A stretch of DNA of 64,000 bases, from positions 9,362,001 through 9,426,000 of the forward strand of contig OX485803.1 of NCBI GenBank assembly GCA_950295325.1. Reading direction: 5' to 3'. The stretch comes from Polytrichum commune. Its lineage: Eukaryota > Streptophyta > Polytrichopsida > Polytrichales > Polytrichaceae. Within the stretch, counting starts at the first letter, position 1. Each line of letters begins with the position of its first letter. A program made the translations under genes and the position numbers. Positions 28,201 to 40,826 of this stretch are shown here, piece after piece. Under the pieces are notes generated by a model, which did not search any database, was not told where the DNA came from, and worked only from the letters and a program-made list of their open reading frames with translations.

Positions 28201-28896
28201 TTGAGATACGCCTCAACATTTGAACTAGCACCGGTTGTGCAGGGTGTTGCGGCGACAATGACAACGTTTCACGAACAAGGACTCATGGTGCGGTCTGAAC
28301 TTAACCTTTTCGGCGAAGCACTGTACATTGTGGGTTCGGCAGCAGAGTAAGCCTCCTTCAATTGCGGTTGTTTGAGTAGATGATTTCTTGTTGGTAGTTT
28401 TGCAATATATCTTGCACGCCTTATTACCAGTACTTGGTTAAGTTTCCTAAGAAGATTAGTACTGCGGATGTGTACCAATCCTGCAAAAACATCTTCTGGT
28501 CCTGAACAGAATCTAGAAATGGATGCTGCAGCGGCACATTCTGGTGTAAATGCTATGGTGCTGCATCTGACCCGGATGGTGCCGCTACTTCTTAAGGTAA
28601 TTGCACTCCTGTTCGGATCCCTGCTCTACTATTGAGGTTGTGACGATATCCTGTCAGCTGACCTGGCAAATCAAAAGCTTCTAATTTTCTGTAGCATGTA
28701 TTCATGTTTCTCTCCGCTGATAGTTACTGTGTTTGTGCAGTTGCTGAGGTGTATGTATGTTCTATGGCCTCCATCAGTGTTAATGAGCTTACCACCACGT
28801 GTAAAAGGAGCTTTGGAAATGGATGTAGCTGAGCAGGCCGCATTGGTTGGGGAACTAGCGACAATACGAGGAGCTTCAGGAGCTCTCTTTGTTTCG
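28201..28896 (+). pseudogene. HASTY (exportin-5)-like exon remnants
   Basis: Three exon-like blocks follow the order of plant HASTY, the exportin-5 homologue that supports small-RNA biology. Block a (about 28216-28346) encodes EQGLMVRSELNLFGEALYIV and ends at a GTAAGC donor. Block b (about 28467-28596) ends in HLTRMVPLLLK at a GTAATT donor. Block c (28741-28896) starts after TTTGTGCAG with LLRCMYVLWPPSV and continues through MDVAEQAALVGE to another GTAATT donor. The junction of b and c is phase 0 and falls inside a conserved exportin-5 segment, which supports the reading. Only about 130 of some 1200 expected residues are visible, and the expected 5' and 3' exons are not recognised. It is most likely a gene fragment captured by a transposon or left from duplication. 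A very divergent live gene is less likely. Confidence 0.6.
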
Positions 28897-29597
28897 GTAA
28901 TTGCTGACTGAGGTACAAGATTTTAAATGCATGTGGTTGGTCCTTGTTAGCAAGGATGTAACTACAAACTAGATTATAGCGTTGACAACACTAAAATTAT
29001 GGAGGTTTCTTTGCTGTATTCATACGGGTTAACTGTTGATTCTTCACAAACTAGGTCATAAAGATGCATGTCACAATTATTTCTGCAATAGTATAGAGTG
29101 ATATTACTTTTACTGATGGTGGGTTCTCTGGGTGGACAGTTTTTGTGATGATTTTGCAGTTCCAAAGTGCAGGAAGCTGTTGCTGGACGTAAGTTCCACT
29201 TGAGTCAAAGAGTGCCAGGAGCAACTCGCAATACATTAGATTTTAGCGCAGAGGCAACTTCGGGTCAAGCAGGATTCGCAAACTCCATGCTCTCGATGAC
29301 TTGGAACTCACTTTGGAACTCAGGTAGGTCTGCACCAGCATCCGTCTCTCGTATTTGTCTATTGGTGCTCCTAGATGTGATTCTACTTATAAGGGTGTCG
29401 ACATTGCTGGTGTAATTTTACTCTGTAATCTGAAGCGGAGGTATTGAAAGCTCAACTACCTATTTATATGAGCATTGTGATCAGTCCAGTTTCTCATGCA
29501 CGCAAATTTGAATGCATTGGTAGGAAGGATATCTTGTGAATTTCAAGATATTTTTATATTCATTCTGACCATGTTTCCTTACCTGATGATCTGTGTA

Positions 29598-29818
29598 GTG
29601 ATTTCCTTAAAGAGACCAGCCCATTTCATGGTATCCCTAAATATCTAAAGAGTATGCATGGATTAAAAACGACATTTGGAGACTTGGAATATACTAGTAA
29701 GTCCAACACAAATGATACGACTGGATTCCTCTCAATGCGGCTCTCTGATGAGATCGACGATAATGGACTTCTTTCCGCTGGATTGAGGGCGGCAGTAAAT
29801 CATGGTGGAGAAAAATAA
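29598..29818 (+). other. Exon-like open block, function unknown
   Basis: After a pyrimidine-rich CTGTGTAG acceptor, a frame beginning DFLKETSPFHGIPKYLKSMH stays open for 73 codons to TAA, with balanced composition and a hydrophilic acidic middle. It could be the last exon of the gene from which the HASTY-like blocks came or of an unrelated captured fragment. It does not look like the HASTY C-terminus known to me, and I recognise no domain. A further open block at 29163-29335, after TTTTGCAG, is similar in character. Confidence 0.3.
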
Positions 29819-30044
29819 GAACTTTGAGGAGCCTGGGAAAAGCTAAGTTGGTCCTTCAACGTGGCGGCCGATTGTGAGTGTGCCGTTGGGAATTCCCAAA
29901 ACTATCTTATAATTACTTACCTACTACTGCTTGTTTAGTATGGTTCTTCTTCTACGACAAATTCATGTTCATTCAGCGGCGGTGGAAGACTCATCATCAT
30001 ATAGGAGGGTAATGTCTGCTGGCAAGTATGACTCTGGAGGTCTA

Positions 30045-30440
30045 TGGCAGCAGACGAAGTGTTTTGAAAGGCTATTTGAAGCAGGCATGTCGATACAGTG
30101 TTTCTGTTTGTTTTTCATCAACCTGCAGGGTGATGGGAAATGTATTATTTTTTCTTGAAGCCTACATTTCCGAGCATGCCCATCGCTTAAGCAGGGATTT
30201 AGGATGTGCGTGCATAAGTTGTTTCTGCTTGGTTTTTCATTACTCTGAGTTCATGATAGTGAGGAGGAGCAGGTGTGAGGTGCTAAGCTAACTTAAGTAG
30301 CCCATTCAAGGGGTGGCAGATGAACTTTGAAGTATTTTGCAAGCCCAAGTTATTCAAGCAGGCACTGAACATAGTGCCAGTGTTTCTGTTTGCATTTCAT
30401 CAGCCTGAGATGATGATGGCGAGGTGTGAGGTGGGAGCTA
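30045..30440 (+). repeat. Three degenerate copies of a short tandem motif
   Basis: Segments near 30090, 30215 and 30380 share GTTTCTG followed by TTTTTCAT or a close variant and, in the last two, a GGTGTGAGGTG tail. They appear to be diverged tandem copies of a unit of roughly 130 bp. Nothing in them is coding with confidence. Confidence 0.4.
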
Positions 30441-32848
30441 ATCCAGGGCAGCGCGGTCCCACAAATGAAGATTCATGAGGATAGGTTGATGGATGCGGAA
30501 GTTCAATTGTTGTTGCAGAAGCAGGAGCGGAAAAGAGAGGAGGAGGAGGATTGAAGTTGATCGGAGGGCAATCCCAATTGGAGTGGTGTTCCATGGAGGC
30601 ACGAGAGGATTCATCGGATGGTGCCAGAGGAGGAGGGCTCACTGGAAGGAGGCATCGATGGATCCCTTCAGTAGTTGTCCAGCAACTGTGATTTGGATCG
30701 TCCTGCACATAAGTTGCTTCTCACTGAAGCCCAAAGGATATACGTGGTAGTAGTAGAATTTGAGCAGTTAGGAGTTCTCGACAACATGCACAATTTCTTA
30801 TTGAACCCGCGTAGTCTTTGACAAAGAGAATCAGAAGGGTGACAACATTTGTCCCTTTCCAATTTGGAATTCAAGGGTTTGTTCTCCTCGTGAATATGTA
30901 CTTATAACATATAGCAGTAAATTTTTGCTCACAACCTCTATGACACTTCCATTAATTGTTGGAAGATTTGATCTACTTTCATAATGGGTTTTTACAATAC
31001 ACACCATAATTAGGGTTTCGGTTGTACCAAACAAGCATAGCTTGTAGTTGCGCTGGACAAGAATAACTTAGGTGGCAGAGGCGGTCAATTATGGAGGACA
31101 TCAACTACAATGAATTCTGGATACAATTTTTGGAATTGGCATCCATCATCAAAGTTATTCTCGTCCAGTGCAACTATAAGTTACAACTCTCCAGGGCAAC
31201 TAAAATTCTAGTTATATTGTATGTTGCAAAGACCTTGTATGGGCGTAGTGAAGTGTCAGCTCCTTTGATAATGTTTGTGTGACATGTGTTTTTTGTTTTT
31301 TTAACCAAACTTATTTCCTCACAAAAAATGCAAAGTGTTCAAATATGACACATCCCCAAGCACTACGATATTGTACACAAATTTACAAGTGGCATCTTAC
31401 ATTTTACATCAATAATACATGTATTATTACAATGACATGGCCACGTGATCCTAGTAGTGACTTGAAAATTGAACCTCACATCAAAGTTGACATGAGAGAA
31501 TTGTATACGTAGGTGATTTATGACCAAGCCAATCAAAGTGGATTGAATTCATAAGTTGTATACTGCCACCGACAAGACACAAAAATATTATCACACAAAT
31601 AAAGCCCTTGCTTGCACGCCCATAAATACTCCGCAAACTCAGGGTCTCAATTCTCAAGGATGAATGAGTCCCTTCCATGCAACATGGAATAAGTATACAC
31701 ACGTTTTGCACAATTTGCACATGGTTGCAAACTTATCTCTCCTTTCACTTGGATTTCATAATTCAATTTTCTTGAGAGACACTCATACACAGGTAGTAGG
31801 TAGATATCCCTTGTACAAATACTAGTCTTTGACGGTTTCCGATGCCTATGTAGATATTCAAGTATGAGATGTACATATATGAGAAAATATGATTATGGGA
31901 AACAAGCAACACTTTAAGAATTTTTACTCCAACAATTTTAAGTTCAATGCTCGTGTCCTTTGTTTGAATGACAATCGTGTTCATGTAGTCTTTATATTGT
32001 TCTAGGACCCTGACATATGCCAAAATGTTGGAAGGAAAACATTCTAGGGTTGTCAACCTTAGCATATGGGGTACATAGCATCTTGTGCCACTAAACATTA
32101 TGCAAATCTACTACTCTAGTAACCACATTTTGCTAAACCTCTTATTGTCCATGGCCCACATAAAATACTTATAAATAGTGAAGGTGTTGCTACTCAATAA
32201 GCCAAGGAATGCAAAGGGACGCTACACAACAATCCAAAAGTTGATCACATTTCACACTGTGAATACTAAGGACTCAAAGTGAATGTTTTGTTTTGTTTTG
32301 TTTTGTTTTGTTTGTTTGTTTGCTTAGATATTGCACATGCATGTCCTATATGAGTGTTCTTGAACATGTTGGAAAGCTCTCGGCAAGGAGGAGTACATCA
32401 AATTGGTTTTGTGATATTTTGATAAAATATGAGTGAGATTCCTATATCTCAAAGCTCATTAAATTTCTAAAAACTATGATAACCGGTATTTAGGGTTTCC
32501 AAAACAAAAACTTCTAAAAACTTATTATGTTAGTTATAGACATGCTTCCATGTCAGCCTTGGGCCTACATTAATACATCAAGCATTGGAATGGATGGGAG
32601 AAATTTCAAAGTGGACCATTGGCAGAGATAATAATATTCTAATTGAAAACCAGATAATTTTGGGGGTGCACATGCAAAAAAAAAATAGGAACCTACATTC
32701 TTTACAATATAGTAGGGTCCATTTTATTCTTTATATTTGAAGAAGCAACATAGCATTGAATAATTAGTAGAGAAAGATTTATATGTAACAAAGGGTGTAA
32801 AATATGATTGTTCTGGAGGTTTTCCATCCAGACTTGTGGATGAAGTGT
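30441..32848. other. Intergenic DNA with a GTTTT microsatellite
   Basis: No gene recognised. A (GTTTT)n tract with a (GTTT)n tail occupies about 32284-32322. The 111-codon minus frame at 31763-32098 lacks motifs. Confidence 0.5.
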
Positions 32849-32915
32849 GGAGAGAAGCTAGCATGTGAGCAATGAGTGGTAAGCATTATCATGTGAGTGG
32901 TGAGCAATAACAAGA
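32849..32915 (+). repeat. Possible solo end of the large MULE family
   Basis: GAGAGAAGCTAGC followed by TGTGAGCAATGAGTGGT and GTGAGTGGTGAGCAATAAC resembles the inward-read right end of elements 1 and 2 (GAGGGAAGCTATCTTATGAG with tandem GAGCRRTGAGC units). No partner end or target duplication was found, so it may be a truncated or chance-degenerate relic. Confidence 0.4.
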
Positions 32916-34508
32916 GACATAAGTTTCCACTTCTTAGAATATCTTGTATGAATTTCAAATAATTTGGCCACAAATGAAATGTAGGGGGGCCATTTGACAT
33001 TCAAGAAATGAACCATATTACCATAGGGTTCATGCTCTACATCTTGTCACAAGGTCTATTACCATGTTATCAACCTGACATTAGTACATTAAGAAAATAA
33101 GCCTTATATTACTATAGCTCAGATGTTAGTATGTGGGCTTTCAAAATAGCTAAAATTACTTACATGTCAAGAAAGTTCATCAAATTTGTAACTCAACAAT
33201 TTACCTAAACATCACATCTTGACTCTATATTATTGACTATTAGTGCTCAATAACAATTTGCGGCCACATATAAACTCTATACAAACACGCCAACATCCCT
33301 CTTCACTAGTTATGGAGAAAACACATAATACTACACCATAGCCAAGAAAGCTTTCGCCCACAACAAAACATTGCATGTTGTAGATGATTTAATTGATTTC
33401 TTAATCAATTAACCTTATCATGGTGGTAAATACGGTTAGGAACTAAATCATTTGGTAGGTTGGAGAACTTTATATTGGATTTTAGTTTAGCATGTAAAAT
33501 TCTAAAGCAACGGACATAAAATAATCATTAGTGGACTTGTTAAGATTGACTGAGCTAAATTCAAAGATCTATGGTAGATAAGAATGTGGCTTTTGAATAT
33601 TCCAATACACATACCTAGGGATACACCCAATCCCCTACTTCAAATGGAAAATCCAAAAAGAAATATCCACAATAAAGCCAAAAAAAACAAAGCCAACTAT
33701 TGTCTACATTCCTAGCCAACATGAAAAGAAAAATCAAAATCCCAAACATGGTCATAAAACCAAGCATCACATATGCATACTATGCCGTCCCCTTCTCCAA
33801 ACTAGACATAAGAAAAAATATATATATATATACATATCAAAGGAGATGAACAAAATAACAGATGAACTAGCCAACAAAGGAGCAACCAAAGACAAGGAAA
33901 CTCCCACCCCACATATTCATGCAACAAACTCAATGCCTTATTGGCTATCCGGTGCACCATAGGCCACACACGATTGCGCCATCCGCAATCTACACATGTT
34001 TATCAACAAAGAGCATGGGCAACAAGAAACCAATACATCTAAACACAAATTCATATATGTAGACAAATGGTTCTCCAATGAACACATAAACCATAAATTA
34101 TCTAGCTCGTTATAAAAAATATCCAATATATCCAATGCACAAACTACCCAAACAATAAAATTTAGATACACACAATACATGGCAACCATCAAGAAAACAT
34201 TTTTTTGCACACCACACATACAAATCCCAATTGCACCCTATGCCCGCAGAATGACAGAGACACTTGGCCACACCTCCTATCTACCTATACTAACCCATAC
34301 ATCAAAAGGTAAGAATTGCCAAGCACAGTAAGGAGGTAAACCTCATATTGGAATCAATAGGATATAAGATTGCACAAGCATAGATACCTATACAAAAGCA
34401 TATGAACAATGCTTGAAATGAGATAATCTTATGCTCTCCTTGCTTTGTTTTTTACTGTTTCTCTTCCCTTCATTGGTTCACGCAAACAATATGAAATAAC
34501 TCTTATCC
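32916..34508. other. Intergenic DNA, probably including the Copia 3' region on its right side
   Basis: No gene recognised. The part nearest 34508 should be the continuation, on the minus strand, of the DNA just past the Copia stop codon at 46321, because the target duplication of element 1 joins 34508 to 46259. The end of the Copia long terminal repeat could not be located. Confidence 0.4.
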
Positions 34509-34518
34509 CTCTCCGGAC
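34509..34518. repeat. Target-site duplication of element 1, left copy
   Basis: CTCTCCGGAC here is repeated exactly at 46249-46258, immediately outside the other end of the element. A 10-bp duplication is within the 8-11 bp range of Mutator-like elements. Confidence 0.9.
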
Positions 34519-34690
34519 GGGGAGTGCTATCTTATGAGCGGTGAGCGATGAGCGGTAACTTATGAGCAGTGAGGAAGATGAAAATTTTGGTAATATGGCC
34601 ACCAATATCCTATAACCGTGGAATTGTGGCCTTAAAAATGATGATTTTAGGGTTTAGTAATAAGAGGGTTGAGAAGGATAAACAACATGA
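34519..34690 (+). repeat. Element 1 left terminal inverted repeat and subterminal region
   Basis: The first 45 bp or so pair imperfectly with the right end and consist of GTGAGCGRTGAGCGG-type units. The next 120 bp (including CCTATAACCGTGGAATT) are conserved with the left end of element 2 (47600-47790) but not with the right ends. These are likely transposase-binding and promoter or terminator sequences. Confidence 0.8.
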
Positions 34691-34701
34691 AGTCCAAATA
34701 T

Positions 34702-37700
34702 TTATTCATCACTAGTAGCACTAGACATGAAACTATCTTTTGCCTCGTCATCTATATATATTCGAGCACCTTTGCATTGCGAATTGATTTTGGAACTATA
34801 GCAAGATTCTTCATTTGGATCCGAATCTTCGATATTCAACATTGCAATTGCAACATTCTCGGCATATGATGGGAGACGCAGGCTACGGCTTGGACTTCGT
34901 AGGAATTGTCTATGTGCCCAAAACGGGAGACATGTCCTCTTTCCAATCGTATTCCTGAAATCAAATCGATGAAACATGTAAATAATGTGAAGAAATAAAA
35001 ATGAACCAATGAATTGAATGAAACGAATGAATTGAATAAAAATTTATTGTATCAAAACTTACTCACACTCAAATTCAAGCATCTCCTCATCCGAGAGGTC
35101 ATCATCTTCTTTTGTGAGATCTTGTATATTCTCCTTAGATGACCCCTCTTTCAAAATCTTTTCCAAAAGCAGTTTCAATATGTGCTCAAACATGTCATTA
35201 TCACCCTCAAATGCAAGAAGATGTCTGCCACATGCGCGTGTTGCTAGGATAGAAGCTCCAGTGGAACATGTCAAATCAACAACGCGTCCATTCGATGGTG
35301 TAAACAATTCAAATAAGATCTTGAAAAAAACGCGGCGATTTTTTATATGGCCCCCTCCAAGGTCTTCCCGATTTTTGAAAAAACATGTTTTTTTCATCCA
35401 CAAAATTGGAAAGCAAGTTTTTGCTTTTCAATCCAGTGCCAAAAAAAGTGGAGTTTGGTTGTCTCGTGGATTTTGTGGTAGTAAAATCCCTTACCAAGAC
35501 ATGAGTCATAAATGCCAGAGTCTACAAAAAAATATAAATTGTGTTAAAACTATATACAATGCAAATAACACCAAAATTATTAAATAGAAACAATTGTGAT
35601 GTGTTATACTTACGGTGTACGTTGGAGACTCCGGATCCTTGAACACCATGTACGAATTGAGGCAAATAAAAGTCCTAAGAACTTTCATGTTGCCGTTGTG
35701 TAAGGTTGAATTCAAAACCTTCTTGGATTGCATATCGATAGCAGAAAATACTATGAGGACGCCATCATCAGACAAGATGGACTTGCACAAGGACATTGTT
35801 GCAACCATCCAGTTCTTGTCATATTTATTCCAAAGAGGAATTTCAGCAGGTCTATTGGAGAGGTTGAAGTCAAGACCGTCCAGAAATTGCAGAAAAACCA
35901 AGTCAACGGCAAATGGAGTCGGATTTTCCATGACATGAAATTCACGATTGTCTTTGAACTGAAATACCACAACATATCACAATATAAGACACAAAATAAA
36001 ATCCAAATGAAAGTAAGAACATTACAGAAAATACAAAATGAAGATTACTTACATTTTCAAGAAATGCCCGCCATTGGATCCATTTAGGAGGGCCTACTTC
36101 AACCCCTTCAGACTTGTTCTTCACAGCAGTAGATCGAGCAAAAGAGAGCGTGAGAAAGTTCTTTAGTATGAATAATTATTTTTTCAAAACATTCGTTGGC
36201 GCACGATGAATAGCGTCATAGGTGCTCAAGTAATGAAATTCCAATACATCGCACCCGGATATTGAACTTTCGCCTCCAAGTGTATTCTTATCCAAATCAT
36301 TGGAAAAAACAAGCAATTCTTCATGTTGCAAAATTTCCGATTGACCTTGTATTTTGGTTTCAGGAACATATTTTCTCTTACGACGTTTTGTCTCTTTTGG
36401 TACTAGCTTTCTAAGTTTAAGCTGCACAATTTGTGCTTGCAAAATTGCAGTATCACGAGGATCTACATTTTTGGCATCATTTATCTGACGGATTGTCTTC
36501 TCACTTGACAGACATGCATCCCTAGGACAATCAAGATACCAACCACAATCCTCATAGTGTGGGAGCGACCAATCCAAACAAATCTCTGTAGTGAACATGC
36601 ATGAGTCTTCCGCACCAGTGTCACGCCAATTTGGAAAAAAACGAGGTTCCCCTATAACGCATTTGTGTGAAATTAAAACATATCGGAAATACCTACACAC
36701 AAAATTATTATGAACCAAATTTTGAATGAAAAGTAAAATATAATGAAAAAATATCAAGAAATAGTAAAGAGTAAGTTGTACCTGTATAGAACACGCTTCA
36801 TAGCAAGATCAATATTCGGTTGCTCATCCTAAACGTTGTGTTTTTTTACTTTTCCGCTTTTGAATTCACAATAGAATATTAAATTGAAAGCCACAAACTT
36901 CCTGGTTTGGATATATTCGGAGAGAGTAGACACATCTGCAGGAAATTGAAGAGGAGATAAAAGAATACTTTGAAGCTCTTAAATAGTTTTTTTCTCTAAC
37001 TGTGCCCAATATATAGACTTTGATAACCAATCATCAAGTGCAGAATCAGAGAGGGGTGATTTCGGGAAATGCAATGCATCTTTGTCAAATCTATTGCCTT
37101 TCCTAAGCTTGAGCCATCCGACTTTGACATCTGGATCCACATTATTAATAGCAACATGATGAAGTTTCTCTTATAACATTTCAGGCACCGAAAATGAACC
37201 CCAATGGTGCTTAACTTCTTCAAGAAAAATAGGGGTGAGGTTGATGTCAACAATCGCTAGTTGTTTTGTAAAACTAGAAGACAACATTGCACGTTTTTTG
37301 TTGACAGCTGCGGATATTGCTTTAGAAACTCCTTCTGAAGTTCGTTCAAGAGGATGGGTTTCATTGTAAAGGTTGAGAGCAATATCGCTAGCCTCGGCAA
37401 GTTCTTGCTGAAAAATCAAACAAAATCCAAAATTAATAAGTACATATAGATGTGATGTAAATGAAAGATAAATAAGCATTAAAAACATAGTAGGAAATGC
37501 TAGAAAAACTTACACTGTACATGTAATCAAGAAAAATTGGCCGCGTTAAAGAATACCAAGTTTCAACGGACTTCTCCTCACATCGCTTATAACTTCTAAG
37601 ATCCAGTTGTTTTTTAAAAGAAATCAAAGGCATAGTGCCAATACTTTGCATCCGATACAAAGTATGCACCAAATTGGTAGAAACGTGAGAGTTTTCTGTT

Positions 37701-38535
37701 GATCTGAAAAAATATTGAATTCATGGATTTAGGATGATATAATTCAAATAACAAAATACAAACCAGAAATAAATGAAAATAAAGAAGTAAGAGCATTACT
37801 TGTTGATGTCGTGCATAGCAGTCAACAAAGTTGGAATGTCATCAAGCCCGAGCGCCAAAATGATGGAATCCACAAAGACATGACGCTCGTAATATTCGGT
37901 ATGCAAGCGATCAATATAACTTTTCCAAGCAAAAAATCTGTGATTACCATCCCATATGAAGAACATCTTGTTCTTGTATGATGTAAATGAAGGATCGGCA
38001 TCTAATTCAGTTTCAAACACCGCATTAGCTTGAACCCAATTAGGGCTCTAAGATGCACGAACCTCGTCATCCACAAATTGAAAATTTCCCTTAGAGTCGG
38101 TAGCCGATAGATAAAACACACGGTCACCATCACGATAACCATTGAAAAAGTCAGCCTCCAATTTAGTGATGTCGCCTTTCAAAGCAGAACGCACAATAGG
38201 CATCAGAACCATGCGACATAAGGGTACACGCTAACGAGATTTCGGTCCAGCACGGATTGAAGAAATTGTTGAAGTGGAATTAACCTTTCGCTTGTCCGTA
38301 AGCTCCCATACTTTCTGTTGATAGGTTTTATTATTACCATCGTTGTCTTCATCGGAGTCAAAATCATTGAGGGGCTCTTGTAATTTTTTCTTTTTCTTAT
38401 TGTTATTGTGAAGGTTTGATGAGATGTCTTGATCATGATGAACTTGTTTGGATGGACGATCTTGAGTTGAGGTTTTTGTGGAATCATCATCCGTGGAAAG
38501 AGGAACTGATTTCTCCACATCTATTGTTTGGTCCT
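34702..38535 (-). pseudogene. ParB-like plus beta-class DNA methyltransferase-like cargo protein (element 1 copy)
   Basis: The exon model on the minus strand is 38535-37800, 37703-37514, 37407-36782, 36692-36053, 35958-35614, 35521-35063 and 34954-34702, all with GT-AG junctions and preserved phase. Exon 1 starts with a charged, low-complexity tail and then the ParB/sulfiredoxin-like domain, with signature WDGNHRF at 37954-37934 corresponding to the GERRWRA-type loop of ParB. A helical middle and a Lys/Arg-rich linker follow. The methyltransferase part has motif IV position QFLDG (35889-35875) in place of DPPY, then GRPWRG and motif I VVDLTCSTGAS near 35277, the motif order of beta-class N4/N6 methyltransferases. 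Defects are in-frame stops near 38232, 38050, 37168, 36960, 36825 and 36176, and one frameshift near 35330 in a T run. The protein is recognisable from the parallel copy in element 2, but is only distantly similar to it. Its role is unknown; DNA binding or modification within the element is inferred. Confidence 0.7.
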
Positions 38536-38644
38536 AAATACAAACAATGACATAAATCTTAGAAATCTTCTTGATGTAGTATCTTCTGAAGGTATTTGAT
38601 TACATAAGAGAACATACTTAAAGGTGTAGAGAAAAAACAGTACT

Positions 38645-38856
38645 TATACCAACAGCAATACCAACACCAACAGTAGAAGAACAGCACAAAACAGGATAGC
38701 ACCACATCCAGCCAAACAAACAGCAACACCAGCTCCAGCAGTAGGAACAGGAACAACAACACCAATAGCAGCAGGAACAGCAACACCAGCACAAACACCA
38801 GCAGCAGCCCCAACACCAGCAACACCAACACCAACACCAACAGCACCAACACCAGC

Positions 38857-38887
<31 letters not shown>

Positions 38888-38925
38888 CCAATAGCAGCAG
38901 CAGCACAAACAACAACAATAAGAAC
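38645..38925. repeat. CAACAC/CAG-type simple repeat
   Basis: Irregular microsatellite of AAC, ACC and CAG triplets (consensus near CAACACCAACAC). It creates long artificial leucine-rich or Thr/Pro-rich open frames on the two strands, which I do not treat as genes. It lies just upstream of the cargo gene. Confidence 0.85.
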
Positions 38926-39155
38926 AATATATTAGTATCTGAACTAATACCACCTAAACCAATAGGAACAACACTAGAAGTAGTAGCAACACATGAGCAA
39001 AAACAAAAGAAGAAGAGCAGCAATGGCAGCAGCCACCACAACAACAAAGAACCACCAACAAGAGGAAGAATGACCAAAAAAAAATTTAAGGTGTGACTTT
39101 GGTAGTTTAAGTAGTGTGTGATTAGGGTAGCGGCTTACCCTAAACAACTAGGGTA

Positions 39156-40702
39156 GACCCTGTGCGTTAACGCACAGGGTCTACGCGCCTAGCTTTGAGG
39201 CCTACCAAAGTTGCGGGCGTAGACCCTGTGCATTAGCGCACAGGGTCTATGCACCTGACTACATATGTATAAAAGTTGCTAGCGCAGGGTCTATGCCAAA
39301 GGTTTGAAATTGGTAGATTTGCCAAAACTTGTAAAATCTATAAATAATACTAATCGTCTCCGAAAAAAAAAAATACATATTGTAAATTATCTAAATCTCC
39401 ATGGCTACAACTTTCTCTAATATTTTTTTGTGTTTGATATCGTTTTCTTTACTCATTCTTCTATCTATTTCATTGTTTTTGGCCACCACGTAAATTTTGG
39501 ATTTCTAGGCACAAAAAAATATTTCACTGTTTTTGGTCATTTTTTAGCTCCTGTCACATACTACATGAATATTTCAGTAGGCATATTATTCATTTTTTAC
39601 ATTCTAACCCCATTTTGAACAAATTTTTAGTTTCAACACTTTACATGACATTTTCAATTTATACAATAGCTATTTGTTTTACTTTTAGACATTCTAAGTC
39701 GCTGGTACATACCCTGTGCGTTAACGCACAGGGTATTCCATCCTAAATTTTAACCTTCTAAGTCGCTGCCTAATACCCTGTGCGTTAACGCACAAGATTT
39801 TCCCTCCTAACTTTTTACCTTCTAAGTCGCTCCCTAATACCCTATGCGTTAACGCACAGGGTTTTCCCTCCTAATTTTTAGGGTATCTAAGTCGCTCCCT
39901 AATACCCTGTGCGTTAACGCACAGGGTTTTCCCTCCTAACTTTTAGGGTATCTAAGTCGCTCCCTAATACCCTGTGCGTTAACGCACAGGGTTTTCCCTC
40001 CTAACTTTTAGGGTATCTAAGTCGCTCCCTAATACCCTGTGCGTTAACGCACAGGGTTTTCCCTCCTAACTTTTAGGGTATCTAAGTCGCTCCCTAATAC
40101 CCTGTGCGTTAACGCACAGGGTTTTCCCTCCTAACTTTTAGGGTATCTAAGTCGCTCGTACATACCCTGTGCGTTAACGCACAGAGTTTTCCCTCCTAAC
40201 TTTTAAGGTATCTAAGTCGCTCCCTAATACCCTGTGCGTTAACGCACAGGGTATTCCATCCTAAATTTTAACCTTCTAAGTCGCTCCCATATACCCTGTA
40301 CGTTAACGCATAGGGTATTAGGGAGCAATTTACACAGCGGAAACAACCCCGTGCGTTAACGTACAGGGTATTAGGGAGCGACTTAGAAACCCTAAACAAC
40401 CATGTGCGTTAACGCACAGGGTATTAGGGAGCGACTTACACAGCGTAAACAACCCCGTGCGTTAACGTACAGGGTATTAGGGAGCGACTTACACAGCGTA
40501 AACAACCCCGTGCGTTAACGCAGAGGGTATTGGGGAGCGACTTAGTAACCCTAAAAGTTACAAGGGAAAACCTTGTGCGTTAATGCAGAGGGTATTAGGG
40601 AGCGACTCACATATCCTAAACAACCCTGTGCGTTAACGCACAAGGTATTAGGGAGCGACTTAGAAAGCGTAAACAACCCTGTGCGTTAACGCACAGGGTT
40701 TT
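39156..40702. repeat. Array of about 18 perfect or near-perfect palindromes (TGTGCG-TTAA-CGCACA core)
   Basis: The core is flanked by CCC on the left and GGG on the right, making a perfect 22-bp palindrome. Copies begin near 39156, 39221, 39712, 39776, 39840, 39905, 39970, 40035, 40100, 40165, 40230, 40294 and 40348, then every 53-63 bp to 40678. From 39776 to 40230 the unit is a strict 65-bp tandem repeat with the spacer TCTAAGTCGCTCCCTAATA. Beyond the palindrome at 40294 the spacer is inverted (TATTAGGGAGCGACTTA), so the array is a mirror image about that copy. It sits between the divergent cargo and transposase genes. It may be a protein-binding array; it is not a CRISPR, because the spacers are repeated. 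Confidence 0.9.
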
Positions 40703-40826
40703 CCCTCCTATCTTTTAAGCTTTCTAACTCGTTGTCAGAAATGCTTTTCGGGTGGGCCGCCGATATTCCAAGGATTCACTACTCTCATACCATCGACAAA
40801 TGTATAAAAGCGTAAGAAAAAATGGT

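Noticed and set aside
35114-36087. Plus-strand open frames of 107-157 codons
   Set aside because: They are antisense to the methylase-like exons, which show conserved motifs and consistent splice sites on the minus strand.
38559-39077. 172-codon leucine-rich and 111-codon cysteine-rich minus-strand open frames
   Set aside because: Both are translations of the CAACAC-type simple repeat at 38645-38925 and would not be real proteins.
39712-40702. Regular repeat array resembling a CRISPR
   Set aside because: The spacers are themselves repeated and inverted in the second half, the repeat is a perfect palindrome, and the host is a eukaryote.
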